In this document: in pieces, positions 30,210-42,900 of the stretch
Layout of the letters: every line of letters begins with the position of its first letter
How positions within the stretch are numbered: the stretch's first letter is position 1
From: Metridium senile
Taxonomy: Eukaryota > Cnidaria > Anthozoa > Actiniaria > Metridiidae
Direction: 5' to 3'
DNA length: 64,000 nt
Assembly (NCBI GenBank): GCA_949775045.1
Contig: OX459102.1
Span: forward strand, 6,914,073 to 6,978,072
Notes under the pieces: model-generated
Seen by the model: only the letters and a program-made list of their open reading frames with translations
The model's database searches: none
Told to the model about the DNA's origin: nothing
Position numbers and translations under genes: made by a program

Positions 30210-31840
30210 CCACGATGTTGTGTTTAAAGTTCTATATTCTATATACACAACCTTCCGCTGGACGGTTGACCGTGGGCTCTGGGAACGAGAATAACAATTA
30301 ACTGACTAACAGCCAAGCAAATCAGGGGGGTACCCTAAATAACGATCAATAAATATTTACAAGAAAAATAAGACATACAATCTTGTCGTGCTTCACCGTA
30401 AATGACAAACTGCTTTCACGTGCAGATTTCAAATGTATGTGACGTCAGCTAAATTAGTCGTTTACTTGTATAATTCAAGTGACGTCATAGTTATCAATTA
30501 TTCAACGGTTTGACTAAATGCACTCTAAATGTGTGCATGTGGTAAAACAAGTTCTTAAGTGAAAGTTTCAAATAAGCCTGTCGCCAGGCCAATATAGATT
30601 TTGAGTGTACTTTGTGATGTGTGCGCATAATCATGAAAACACTTCTGTGCTCGCCGATGCGGTTCGCTTAATGCGTTTTTTTAATGAAATAATAATTTAA
30701 AAGGCTTGTACATCGACAACACCCAACAACGGCCGCGTCCTTTTCATTGAGAGACCCTTGATGAAGGAGTAGGAATACAAAAATATGCCAAGAATGGCTT
30801 CAAGTGCTCATTGAACTTTAACTACTTGGTGGAAGACTTTAAAGTTAGCCAATATCAAAAACTTATTAAAGTCATAAGTTTTTTTAACCTAATACCATTA
30901 ATTAGATTAGTCAAGTATTTTTAGGATAATCGTTAAATGCAAACATTGGTAATAATGAGAGCCACATACTGTGCCCTTACGGGCAGGTGGAGTTGTTTTC
31001 ATTTACCAATGAAACAAAGTGTATTAGTTAAAGTGCGATAGTCAAATAGCCACAAAAGAACACTATGGAAGTAAGGTACACTCAAGAGAGCGCCTCCAAA
31101 CACTCGGCGACAAGTTGCTGCGATTTGTTAACATGTCGCTTCGTGTGTATTGCTTGTGTTCGTCGCTGCGACTGTATGCACGAATTCAAACCAGATTGCA
31201 CAGGCTGTCATGACAAATACTGGTGCAACTCTGATGCAAGTTGTCGCTGCAAACCAAACCCCTTCGCGTGTGACACCTTTGACTTTGTATTTGAAAAAAA
31301 AATTCCTCTGCATGGAACAGTTTTCATAGTTTCCATTTGGTTTGGATGCAGCTTGCTAGAGATAAGTAAAAGCATGCGCAATACAGTACACCGAAACAAC
31401 TTTTTGCAACGTCAATTTGCTCCAACTTGTCGCCTAGTATACACCGGTAATAAGGCTTCTAGTTGCAGTTCGTGTAATTGACATTTGCGCCTTTCGAATT
31501 CACTCCGAACCGAAAACCATATTTGTAATAGTTAAGGCCCGGGAATACGGCTTCAACATTTGCTTCAATTACAACATCCGTTCGATTTTTGTTGAATGTC
31601 AATGTTTAAACGCTTTAAAACTCTTTCAACATCAATTCAACACCGATTCAACATGTTTCAACAATGTTGAAAGAGTTTAAAAGTGTTTAAACATTGCCAT
31701 TCAACAAAATCGAAAGCGGATGTTGAAGCAAATGTTGAAGCCGTTTTCCCGGGCCCTTTTATGACAATAATTAACCTTACTCTTACCTTATCAGAGCTTG
31801 CCGTCCTTACAACCAACAGCAACAGCAAAATGTAGAGCAT
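27168..31840 (-). CDS. CTHRC1-like: CTHRC1-like secreted collagen-repeat protein, gene A
   Basis: Exons are 31840-31787 (signal peptide [16 protein letters not shown]), 29764-29540 (collagen) and 27515-27168 (C-terminal domain), all phase 0, giving 208 aa. The collagen exon has about 14 Gly-X-Y triplets broken once at [10 protein letters not shown], then [19 protein letters not shown], the junction region typical of CTHRC1. The C-terminal domain carries [43 protein letters not shown] and [13 protein letters not shown], which align along the whole CTHRC1 globular domain. It should be a secreted trimeric glycoprotein of the extracellular matrix or Wnt-modulating type; the specific role is unknown. 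A polyadenylation signal AATAAA lies at 27079-27074. Intron 2 is a giant minisatellite, and a MITE lies 24 bp from the exon 1 donor. Confidence 0.93.
27620..29400. repeat. 66-69 bp minisatellite in intron 2 of gene A (about 22 units)
   Basis: Units read TATCACCACGACCAGCACCA, then TCATTACCACCACTATCATT and a variable (ATC)n run. Unit length is a multiple of 3 and stop codons are rare, so three frames of over 500 residues stay open on the two strands. All lie inside the intron between two confirmed exons and are not genes. Confidence 0.95.
29770..30215. repeat. (AAT)n/(GAT)n microsatellites in intron 1 of gene A
   Basis: (TAA)n at 29770-29795, mixed (GAT)n/(AAT)n to 29975, and a second (ATG)n(ATA)n block at 30139-30210. 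The remainder of intron 1 (30216-31530) has no exon; two TGACGTCA octamers (about 30441 and 30480) resemble CRE sites. Confidence 0.9.
31534..31762. mobile_element. MITE with AAGGCCCGGG ends (copy 2)
   Basis: AAGGCCCGGGAATACGGCTTC mirrors GAAGCCGTTTTCCCGGGCCC. The interior is a near-perfect palindrome around AAACTCTTTCAAC. It lies in intron 1 of gene A. Confidence 0.85.
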
Positions 31841-34169
31841 CTTTTCAAAGCACCACTACGCGTCTGTAACTAATAACTTCAGTGATTTAGAGCTGACTGC
31901 AAGTCCGTTTATGTATTTGCTTTATTTATGAGTGAAAAATGTTTCCGCAATACTTGTTATAATTATACTGACGTAAATGTTGATTAATGGTCTTATGTTT
32001 GAGAGTGCACTGTCCATGTATGGCTATGAATGCATGCTTCTTACAAGTTTTTTAGCACTCGACCGGACAACTTTAAAAGGCTATTGATCATATGTGCAAA
32101 ATACCTAAAGCTTTGATATTTTGCCAAGTTTCTCTTTGATATAAGTGCATATCTATCATTTTTAGGTTCACGGGAGTTAATTGCCTCTCATTAGCATACT
32201 GAAGGATGACTGCATGCAACAGAAGGATGCATGTGAGCTTGTAAACATTAAAATGAACCAAGAACTTTAAGCGCAGATCTAGTATTACATAGAATATACA
32301 TATAATAGAATGTCCTAATAAGAGTCAATAAAGCGTATTAGAAATATGCTTCACTTTAAGGTGTTTCGACACAGTTTCAGTTGAAACTAACTTTCCATGC
32401 ATTTTCAATCGACTCGTTCACATGATGTTCTTTCTATTCATTGGATCGTGTAGCAATTTACACCACTGATTAGCCTTAGCTTTTCTCTTTATGTAATTGT
32501 TATCAAATTTACAATAATTTTCTGAATGGTTGACGTCTACGCCCACTGCCCGTCTACGTGTAATTATATTATTTATAGACCGACTTTCTCCAACACACAT
32601 CCTGTCAAAATAACCACCTTTTTGTTAGAATTTACCAATTACTTGGAATCTGTCGTTTTATTTAATGAACAACTGATTATATGCGGCGACTTCAATATAC
32701 ATGTTAATGTATGCATTGATGCTGATACTATTAAATTCATGGATCTACTCGAGCCAATGAGCCTCATTCAACACGTTGTGGATAGTACTCATGTACATGG
32801 GAATACCTTGGATCTAATAATCACTCGAACAACTGACAATATCATGCCTACTCCTCCTCGTGTTGGGCCACTGTTTTCCGACCATGCTACAGTGTTTGCC
32901 CACCTCAATGCCACACGACCTCAACGTTCTACCAAACAAATTGTCTACCGTAAGTTAAAGTCTATAGACATAGACCGTTTTACTAATGACATCGGAACAT
33001 CCTTGCTATGTCAAAGCCCTCCTGATAACTTAGACTCACTGGTTAAATGTTATAACAGCACTCTGACATCCGTCCTTGATCAGCACGCTCCTCTACGATC
33101 TCGCACCATTTCTCTAAGACAGCGGGCTCTCTGGTTTAATGACGATATCAAGAAGGCCAAACGAGAGAAGAGGAAAGCTGAGCGTCGTTGGAGATCTTCT
33201 AAACTTGACTCTGATCTGCAATTGTTTAAATCAAAGAGAAATCGTATGATGTTCTTGATGGACAATGCCCGCCGGAATTACTACTCTGACTTAATCTCAG
33301 AAAATTGCCATGACCAAGCGAAGCTATTCAGGGCTTGTAAGCCTCTTCTTAACCTACAAACTGACAACACGCTTCCTCCCCATACTGATCAATCCTTGCT
33401 AGGACATGAACTGGGTGAATATTTCGCTCTTAAAATCTCAACCATTAAGAATGAACTTGACACTTACAGTTCTACAAGCTCTGTGCTTTCTCTTACATCT
33501 ACACACCGGTACACTGGCACTGGTTTCTATCAGTTTGTTTGTCTATCTGAGTGAGAAATGAGAGAGCTTATCATTTCATCTAACAAGAACTGTTGTTTAC
33601 TAGACCCGATTCCATCCTTACTTCTCCCTGCTTGGAGTGATAATAACTTTTAAACATTCAAGTTACCTTATATACCTGATGAATCATAGATGAGACAAGG
33701 TTATTATTCACCGATATTAATCAAGCCTGATCGAGTAGAATGATTTTTAGATATAAATACAAAGGTGATTATTTCAAATACTTATACTAACTGGCAACTT
33801 TCAAAGAAAACCTAATTCACATTTTAAAGATGCACGAAGCACTGTAGGTGATATTCAACAATAAAATATAAAGTCTTGACCGGAACCGATCAGCTAGCCA
33901 GTACATTTAATACGCATTACCAAATATATGCATTACTTTTCTTCTGCGGTACCCTAAAATATACCAAAGTAATGGTAGAACCGGGGGGATTGCTATGATC
34001 ACATGTATATTTATGCTATAAAGTGTTAATAATTAGAAAACAAAAGATACAACACACTAAAATTGCTGAATAAGCACTTTTTATTGATTGCTTTACATGT
34101 ATTTATTTAGTGTGTGTATTTGAACACTTATTTATATGTTATCTTTATTTTATTGGATTATCTTTCCAT
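31841..34169. other. Spacer between genes A and B
   Basis: It holds the 5' flank of gene A, the LINE endonuclease fragment (32430-33554) and, from about 33675, the conserved 3' flank of gene B (GATGAATCATAGATGAGACA, TTATTCACCGATATTAATCA). The gene B polyadenylation signal is at 34085-34080, 85 bp past the stop. Confidence 0.7.
32526..33554 (+). pseudogene. LINE endonuclease-linker fragment (CR1/Jockey type)
   Basis: A 342-codon frame begins inside an AP-endonuclease domain: IIYRPTFSNTHP, LIICGDFNIHV (metal site), GNTLDLIIT and SDHATVFAHL (catalytic SDH), followed by the linker with WFNDDIKKAKREKRKAERRW usual before reverse transcriptase. It stops before any RT motif, and the endonuclease N-terminus is missing. 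It is a truncated, probably recent insertion, as the frame is still open. It runs opposite to the flanking genes. Confidence 0.88.
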
Positions 34170-35714
34170 CTATGATTGTTGTGGGGGGACTTCTTCGATA
34201 ACAATCCTGGAAATGGAAAGCCATCCTGAACTAGCATCAGCATTGCCATAACCTTTGCAATTGCCTACCAAGAACCCAACACGCACATTGCCGGCCTTTG
34301 CATTCTGCACCATTGAAGGTGAAGTACCATCTCTTACAGCATTTTGTGCAGGACCATATTCTGAGATTGCCGCCATAGAAAACACGGAGGGCAGTGTTGG
34401 AATTCTTTTTCTTGAAAATGCAATCCTGCAATGTAGATATTGATGACATTCAATTTAACGATAATTAATTGATTGTACATGTTTCTTCTGACCATCTCCA
34501 GCTTGTGAATAAAATTCTTTCGAACTTGAATTAACAAAACAGGTGAAAAGAATACCATCGCCATCAGTATATCATTCCCGACCCATTGCCATCCTCATTA
34601 CCAACACCCCTTCCATCACCACAACACCACTGCTAATCTCACACATTGATCATCTTTATCTGCACAACCAACAATATCATTACTATAACCAACACCAACA
34701 CAAGTGCCACAACATCATTGCCATCACTACTTTTATCATTGTCATCATTAACACCATCATTATAATTAGCATCATCATCATTATATTCATCATCACCTTC
34801 TTAATTAATCACCATTATATATGCAACCATCATCATTACCATCATCATCCTTGCCATCATCATCATCATTACCATCATCATCATTGCCATCATCATCACT
34901 TTCATTACCATCATCACCATCACTATCATCAACGATCATAATTACCATCATCATCATTACCATTACCATTACCATCATCATTACTATCATCATCATCATT
35001 ACCATCATCATCATCATTACCATCATCATCATTACCATCATCATCATTGCCATCATCATCATCATTACCATCATCATCATTGCCATCATCATCATTACCA
35101 TCATCATCATTACCATTACCATTACCATTACCATCATCATTACTATAATCATCATCATTACCATCATCATCATCATTACCATCATCATCATTGCCATCAT
35201 CATCATCATTACCATCATCATCATTGCCATCATCATCACTTTCATTTTCATCGTCACCATCACTATCATCAACGATCATCATTACAATCATCATTACTAC
35301 CATTACCATTACCATCATCATCACTACCATTACCATCATCATTACTATCATCATCATCATTACCATCATCATCATTACCATCATCATCACTTTCATTACC
35401 ATTATCACCATCATCACTACCATTACCATTACCATCATCATCACCACCATCATCAACGTCATTGCAGTCTTTATACTCACTTTGATCAACCCATTATCTT
35501 TACCATCTTCTTTATTCCATGCGCACTGCTTCCAGTTTTGACCGACTTGCGATCCAGGTGGTCCAGGCTTCCCTCGGTCACCTTTGGCCCCTGTAGAACC
35601 GGGCTGTCCCTTTAGATGAGCATCACGGCCATCACGTCCAGGAGTACCTGGTAATCCATTGTTTCCTGGAACACCGTTATATCCTGGAAGTCCTGGAGTG
35701 CCACGAGGACACAC
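34170..35714 (-). pseudogene. CTHRC1-like: CTHRC1-like gene B, broken
   Basis: The collagen exon 35714-35481 is intact (78 codons, [14 protein letters not shown] start, NGLIK end). The C-terminal exon 34425-34170 is 256 bp instead of 348. A net 92-bp deletion joins the sequence after ...GAECKG to the region coding AGNVRVGF and shifts the frame, so the downstream [12 protein letters not shown] segment is out of phase and the read-through stops early. Its signal exon is not on this strand: an equivalent exon lies inverted at 36866-36919. The splice acceptor TTGCAG and the 3' end are otherwise conserved. A shortened secreted product is conceivable only if another first exon is used. Confidence 0.88.
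34555..35465. repeat. (CAT)n-type microsatellite in intron 2 of gene B
   Basis: Imperfect CATCATCATTACCATCATCA repeats, with a roughly 255-bp block (from ATCATCAACGATCATAATTA) appearing twice (34930 and 35270). The collagen-like 261-residue frame overlapping this is real only in its first 78 codons (the exon). Confidence 0.95.
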
Positions 35715-36865
35715 CTGAAACGAATTCAGCTATTAGAGATATAATTTTAATTTTAATTCTTAAAAGAATTGCTGGCCATTTGTCATTTTGAAAAAATAGC
35801 GATCGTTTACAAGTTGATTGTAAAGCGCATTGAGATGTTTTGCTGAATAAAAATGTAAACGTTTGTATGTAATATTCTGTTTATTGCTTTGAAGTCTCCT
35901 GATTTTCTAAATTCTAAGAATATATCTTCAAAATGTAATATATCTTTTCTAAAACTTTTACAAATTATTGTTATCATGAATTTCTATCATATATGTTAGC
36001 TTTTTATTCCTTATATCGACAATTGTAAATATTATATGATAATTATTTGGGGCCATTATAAAAAATGTCTAGAAACCACAGAAACGGCACTTTATCCGAG
36101 TATAATATTTTTCTTGTTACGCAACAAACTCAGCGGTTTCAATTGATGCTGCGGCAGATAAAACAAATCGCAAAAAAATGATTTATGTTAAATCAGAAGA
36201 AGCGAGTTTAATTTTATATAAATATTTTCTAAAACAAGGCAGACATTTGTCTGTGTGTAACGTTTCCTTTTTTTCTTGGCTTCTTTACTTTCAGTATGTG
36301 TACATGTGTGTGTGTATGTTTGTGTGAGTGAGTGAGTGCTATATGTACATGTTTATCTCTAAACATTTTGATTGTAAATATGAATTTACTGTTCGATAAA
36401 TCTAGACTGAGAAAAATGTAAAAAATGCAAAATGTAGAAATTATGAAAAATGTATATAGAAATGGAAAAAAGCATTTATTAATATAATAAAACTAATTCA
36501 AATCAAATGAATTTGACTATTATATGACAAAGGTCTCGTGCATCAAATTCAATTTCACTTTATGCTGCGGCAAATAAAACAACTCGCAAACGATGATCAT
36601 TGTTAAATCAGAAGAAAAGAATTAAGATTTTTTCTATACGGAAAATAATAAGCATATTATTAATAAGGATAAAACAATTGAATTACGTCATCTTTACATG
36701 ACTCGAGGACTACTATGTATATATAAGATGCAATAAAACGATATGTAATATATACAATATGAGCGGCCGATCTGTATCCGATATACAACGGCGAGTCGAA
36801 GACGAAACGCAGATCGGACTTGCAGTCAGTACTAAATCACTGAAGAAAAGTGTTGTTGTCAAAAG

Positions 36866-36919
36866 ATGTTCTATATTTTTTTGTTGTTGTTGGTAGTAAG
36901 GACGGCTAGCAGTCATCAG
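36866..36919 (+). pseudogene. Inverted CTHRC1-like signal-peptide exon
   Basis: ATG followed by [17 protein letters not shown] (18 codons) and CAG/GTAAGAA matches exon 1 of genes C and D, but on the plus strand. Flanking homology is inverted too: AAACGCAGATCGGACTT upstream and TTTTCATTACAGTCATTTAA downstream match the minus strand around 45559-45680. Sequence left of about 36640 stays collinear with intron 1 of gene C, so a segment of about 300 bp (near 36700-36995) has flipped. Confidence 0.85.
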
Positions 36920-37429
36920 GTAAGAATATTTTCATTACAGTCATTTAACTGAATCAAAGTGTCTTTTCTATTCGTTAATATTTTAATCAAATATAACACT
37001 TTTTTGAAAAACTATGTTACTACTACTAGCAAAAAACTTTACCTTCACTTTCATTTTATCTCCGAAAGATCCCTCCATAATCCCCAAAACCAAGACTGAG
37101 TCAATTGCCAATGATCCTTCTATCCATAACTTTTACTAGAATTCAGAAATACAAAAATAAACCTAACGATTTGCTCCGTTTTCTTGCTTTTTGAAGTCGT
37201 TGTTTCACTACGGAATAACCGTTAAAATATGGCTTTAAACTAGCTACAAACCATCCAAAAAGTATTTAAATACACCACAACAACTACTATATACAGTCAA
37301 AGATTAGAAATATTTTATTTAAAAAAAGAATTAAAAAAAAATACACTGAATTCACATGATTTGCTTGGGCTGCCTGTGTTCTCACCGCCAGTCTTACTCG
37401 GACACATGCGCGCGCAGATTACTGTGTTT

Positions 37430-37700
37430 TATTTGCAGCAACTCGTTTTTTATTTGAAGCAACTCATATTTTATTTGCAGCAACTGTTTTTATTTGCCGG
37501 AATAGGTTTTTTTGGCCGGAATTGTTCTTATTTGCAGCAATTGTTTTTATTTGCAGCAACTCGTTTCTTATTTGCAGCAACTCGTTTCTTATTTGCAGCA
37601 ACTCGTTTTTTTTTGCAGCAACTCGTTTCTTATTTGCAGCAACTGGGTTTTTTTGCAGCAACTCGTTTCTGATTTGCAGCAACTGGTTTAATTTGCAGCA
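37430..37700. repeat. 21-bp tandem repeat (TTATTTGCAGCAACTCGTTTC)
   Basis: About twelve units with T-run length changes. Each unit contains TTTGCAG, which resembles a splice acceptor on the plus strand. No coding role seen. Confidence 0.9.
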
Positions 37701-37704
37701 TGTC

Positions 37705-37950
37705 CTTTGTGGGCCACCGTAGCCTTTGCATCGAGGCGAGACGAACGGTGCATGAGCTTGCAATGATAGAGACCTTTTTACACCTTATTCATATCTCTCT
37801 ATCATTGCTAGTGGCTCGCAGTTGTTTTTAGTGTCGGGTCTCCTGTGTAACGGAGGAACACAGGAAGCCCGACACTTAAAACGTCCGCGAGGGAGACTAT
37901 ATCATTGCAAGCTTACCGTTCGTCTCGCTTCGATGCAAAGGCACGGTTAC
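37705..37950. mobile_element. Foldback with GCCTTTGCATCGAGGCGAGACG ends
   Basis: GCCTTTGCATCGAGGCGAGA mirrors TCTCGCTTCGATGCAAAGGC. A central hairpin is formed by AGTGTCGGG(T/C)TTCCTGTGT and ACACAGGAAGCCCGACACT. Related pieces are at 39310-39420, 47390-47905 and 60085-60215, always just beyond the 3' end of a CTHRC1-like gene. Confidence 0.85.
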
Positions 37951-38009
37951 CTTTCAAAATGGCGCAGAGAACTGTAAAAGGGACTATTATTCGCTAAAGG
38001 AGAGGTGAA

Positions 38010-38400
38010 TATCGATGAATCATAGATGAGACAAGGTTATTATTCACCGATATTAATCAAGTCTGATCGAGTAGAATTATTTTTAGGTATAAATACAAAG
38101 GTGATTATTTCAGAAACTTATAATAACTTGCAACTTTCAAAAAAACATAAAATATGAAGTTTTGGAACTGATCAGCTATATGAATTACCAAATATATTTG
38201 TGAATTACTTTTCTTCTACGGTACTTTAAAAGATGCCAAAGCAATGAACCGGGGGGGGGGGGGGGATTACAATAAGCGCATGCATATTTCTACTAAAGTG
38301 TCAATAATTAGGGGGGGGGGGGGGGATATACAATACACTAAAGTTGCTGAATTAGCACTTTTTATTGATTCATTTGTTTTTTACTACATGCATTTATTTA
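38010..38400 (-). pseudogene. Orphan 3' flank of a lost CTHRC1-like gene
   Basis: GATGAATCATAGATGAGACA through AGTTGCTGAATTAGCACTTT matches the 3' flank found beyond genes A to E, including the TTTATT (AATAAA) signal at 38361-38366. Homology breaks near 38400, before the position where the stop codon would lie, and no C-terminal exon follows. Two G-runs of 14-15 nt interrupt it. Confidence 0.75.
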
Positions 38401-39310
38401 ATGAGCAGCTGTTCTCGCCTTTCTCACATTGCTGTACGGCCGCCATGTTGTCTAGGTACCAGTCTACTAGTAGTGTGTCTCAACACAGCAACCCCAATAT
38501 TGATTAATTGAAGACAAAACGCAAAAACGTCGCTCGTACGTAGTTGTATTTGCTTTTTAAGTCATTGATGACCAAGACTTATTTATTAACAGCCCTGTAT
38601 AATGAATTCTAATGCTTTTGGAGGATTTTAAACCATTTTACCTATCCACCACAATTCTCCCAGGGGCTGGGGGAAGGATTTAATTCTAAGTCACCATATT
38701 TCCCACATATTTCCTCAGTTTAGCCCGGGGTCCCCCCCCCCCCCTCGTGGAGGCCGATGACAAGTGCATTACCCAAGCGTTATCCCTACATGACTTACAC
38801 AACCACATTCAAATCTTCACTCAATCATTTACTATCAAAATTCCTTATTGCCACTTTTCTCGACAAAGTTACATAAACATTCAAAGTCATTTCAACAACC
38901 TGATCGATCGTTTCTGCACAATGTCTTGGCAGCCATTTTGTTTCTAGTCACCAATCCTCACGGAACACAGGAAGCCCGCTTATTTTCACTACGAATTTCA
39001 ATTCAAGCACAAATAGCTCGCGCTTACATGGTATTATCTATTATCGACGTTAGCTCTTTGTTTCAGCCTAATAGAGCTTGATTACAAGCTATTGTATTTG
39101 TTATAGAGATTTTCACTTATTTGTGAATTTCGTTGTATTTTATAACAAATATGGATGGTTATACTATATATGATAGAGGGTGAGATTGCTCTAGAAAGGA
39201 GAAGAAATATTTTAATCATGTCACGTGATCGTGAAAATGCTTTATATTCAACAATAGTCCTTTCCACAGTTCCCTGCGTTATTTGGAAAGGGAGTCTTTT
39301 GCGGTGAAAT
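38400..39310. other. Non-coding spacer
   Basis: No exon was recognised. It contains a C-run near 38736-38750 and the word TATGGATGGTTATACTATAT (about 39148), which recurs at about 47250 in the spacer left of gene D, so part of the spacer is itself duplicated. Confidence 0.55.
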
Positions 39311-39957
39311 ATCTTACAATGATAGAAGGACACAGGAAGCCCGACACTTAAAACGTCTGCGAGGGAGACTATATCATTTCAAGCTTACCGTTCGTCAAAG
39401 GCACGGCTACCTTTCAAAATGGCGCAGAGAACTGTGAAAGGGACTATTATTCGCTAAAGGAGAGGTGAATATCGATGAATCATAGATGAGACAAGGTTAT
39501 TATTCACCGATATTAATCAAGCCTGATCGAGTAGAATGATTTTTAGGTATAAATACAAAGGTGATTATTTCAAATACTTATAATAACTGGTCACTTTCAA
39601 AGAAAACCTATTTCGTATTTCTAAAGAGGCACGAAGCACTGTAGGTAATATTCGAAAGATAAAATATAAAGTCTTGGAACCGATCTGCTAGTATATATTT
39701 AAGATGAATTACCGAATTACTTGTCTTCTGCGGTACCAAAAATTAATATACCAAAGTAATGGTAAACCGGGGGGATTTCTATGATCACATGCATATTTAT
39801 ACTACAAAGTGTTAATAATTAGAAAAACAAAAAAATACAACACACTAAAATTGCTGAATAAGCACTTTTTATTGATTGCTTTACATGTATTTATTTAATA
39901 TGTGTATTTGAACACTTATTTAAACTTAATCTTTATCTTGTTGGTTTTTCTTTCCAT

Positions 39958-42900
39958 CTATGATTGTTGTGGGGGGACTTCTTGGATCACAATCCTGGAA
40001 ATGGAGTTCCATCCCGACCAAGCATCAGCATTGCCATAACCTTTGCAATTGCCTACCCAGAACCCAACACGCACTTTGCCGGCAGGGATATTACTACAAT
40101 AGCCTTCGATATGTCGGTGTCGGAGGATGTTGTTGCTGATGCCCAGGTAGAATACACCATCGATGGGAAGAGGACCCTTGCATTCTACACCATTGAAGGT
40201 AAAGTACCATCTCTTACAACAACCTTTGCAGGTAGCTATTCTGAGATTGCCGCCATAGAAGACATGGAGGGCAGTTTTGGAATCCTTTTTCTTGAAAATG
40301 CACTCCTGGAATTTATATTGATGACATCTAATTTAACGATAATTAATTTTATTTTTCTTCTCACCATCTTCAGTGATCGGAATTGTTCAGAAATAACATT
40401 AAGAAAAAAAAAAACAGAAGAATACCATCACCCCAATCATCATTCCCATCATTATCATAATTACCAACACACTTTAATTACCACAACACCACTGCTCCAC
40501 CTCACACATTGATCATTTTCATCTTCACAACCACCACTATCATTACTATAACCATCCAAACAGCATTGCCACAATATTACTACTATGAGCATTGTATTCA
40601 TAACCAGTATAACCATCATTGCTGCACCATCTAATACCATCGGTATGACTATCATCATCATCATTATCATTATCATCATCATTACCATCATCATAATAAT
40701 GACCATCATCATCATCATTACCATACCCATCCTTATAATCAAAACCAGAATCATGATCATTACAATCATAATATATGCATTATCATCACTACCGTCATCA
40801 ACATTACAATCATCACCATTATCACTATATCATAATCAATATCAATGTCGTCATTACCATCATAATTATTATCATAATCATCATTACCACAATCATCATT
40901 ACCATCATCATAATTACCATAATCATCATTATCATAATCATCCGATTACCATCATCATTACCATCATAATTATCATCGTCACCAACATTACCATCATCAT
41001 CATTACCATCATCATTACCATAGTCATCATTACCATCATCATTATTGCCATAATCATCATTACCATAATCGTCATTACCATAATCATCATTATTATAATA
41101 ATCGTCATTACCATAATCATCATTACCATAATCATCATTACCATAATCATCATTACCATAATCATTATTACAATAATCATCATTACCATAATCATCATTA
41201 CCATAATCATCATTACCATAATCATCATTATTACCATAATCGTCATTACCATAATCATTATTACCATCATCATTATTACCATCAACGTCATTACCATAAT
41301 CATTATTACCATAATCATCATTACAATAATCATCATTACCATCATCATTATTATCATAATCATCAATACCATCATCATCATTACCATCATCATTATTACC
41401 ATAATCGTCATTATCATAATCATAATTACCATAATCATTATTACCATAATCAATATTACCATAATCATTTTCACCATAATCATCATTATCATAATCATCC
41501 GATTACCATCCTAATTATTACCATCATCATCATCATTATTACCATCATCATCATTACCATAATCATCATTACCATCATCATTATTATCATAATCATCAAT
41601 ATCATCATCATCATTACCATCATCATTATTACCATAATCATAATTACCATAATCATCATTACCATCATCATCATCAACATCATCATTATTATCATCATCA
41701 TTATAACCATCATCATCATTACCATCATCATTATTACCATCTTCATCATTACCATCATCATTATTACCACAATCATCATTACCATAATGATCATTACCAT
41801 CATCATAATTACCATCATCATCATTATCATAATAATCATTACCATCATCATTATTACCATCATCATTATTACAATCATCATTATTATCATCATCATTATT
41901 ACCACAATCATCATTACCATAATGATCATTACCATCATCATTATTACCATCATCATCATTACCATCATCATCATTACCATAATGATCATTACCATCATCA
42001 TTATTACCATAATCATAATTACCATAATCATCATTACCATCATCATCATCAACATCATCATTATTATCATCATCATTATAACTATCATCATCATTACCAT
42101 CATCATTATTACCATCTTCATCATTACCATCATCATGATTACCACAATCATCATTACCATAATGATCATTACCATCATCATAATTACCATCATCATCATT
42201 ATCATAATAATCATTACCATCATCATTATTACCATCATCATTATTACAATCATCATTATTATCATCATCATTATTACCACAATCATCATTACCATAATGA
42301 TCATTACCATCATCATTATTACCATCATCATCATTACCATCATCATCATTACCATAATGATCATTACCATCATCATTATTACCATTATCATCATTACCAT
42401 CATCATTATTACCATCATCATTATTGCCATAATCATCATTACCATCATCATCATTACCATAATCATCATTACCATAATCATGATTACCATAATCATGATT
42501 ACCATAATCATGATTACCATAATCATGATTACCATAATCATTATTACCATCATAATTATTACAATCATCATTATTACCATCATCATTATTACCATAATTA
42601 TCATTACCATCATCATTATTACCATAATCGTCATTACCATAATCATCATTACCATCATCATTATTACCATAATCATCATTACCATAATCATCCTTACCAT
42701 AATCATAATTATTACCATAATCATTATTACCATAATCATTATTACAATAATCATGGTAATGATTATGATAATAATGATGATGGTAATGATGATTATGGTA
42801 ATGATGATGATGGTAATAATGATGATGATGATGGTAATAATTAGGATGGTAATCGGATGATTATGATAATGATGATTATGGTGAAGATGATTATGGTAAT

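Noticed and set aside
31065..31481. Cys-rich 138-residue frame as a secreted peptide
   Set aside because: The cysteines come from GCGACAA/TTGTCGC repeats also seen at 11.3-11.7 kb. There is no signal peptide or regular cysteine framework, and the frame lies in intron 1 of gene A.
39964..40512. Plus-strand 182-residue frame, and similar frames at 27174, 48464 and 60776
   Set aside because: They are antisense shadows of the conserved C-terminal exon of the CTHRC1-like genes. The minus strand has the family motifs and splice sites.
41495..42860. Frames of 419 and 357 residues (poly-Met/Ile/Val and poly-Ile/Thr)
   Set aside because: Microsatellite translation inside intron 2 of gene C.
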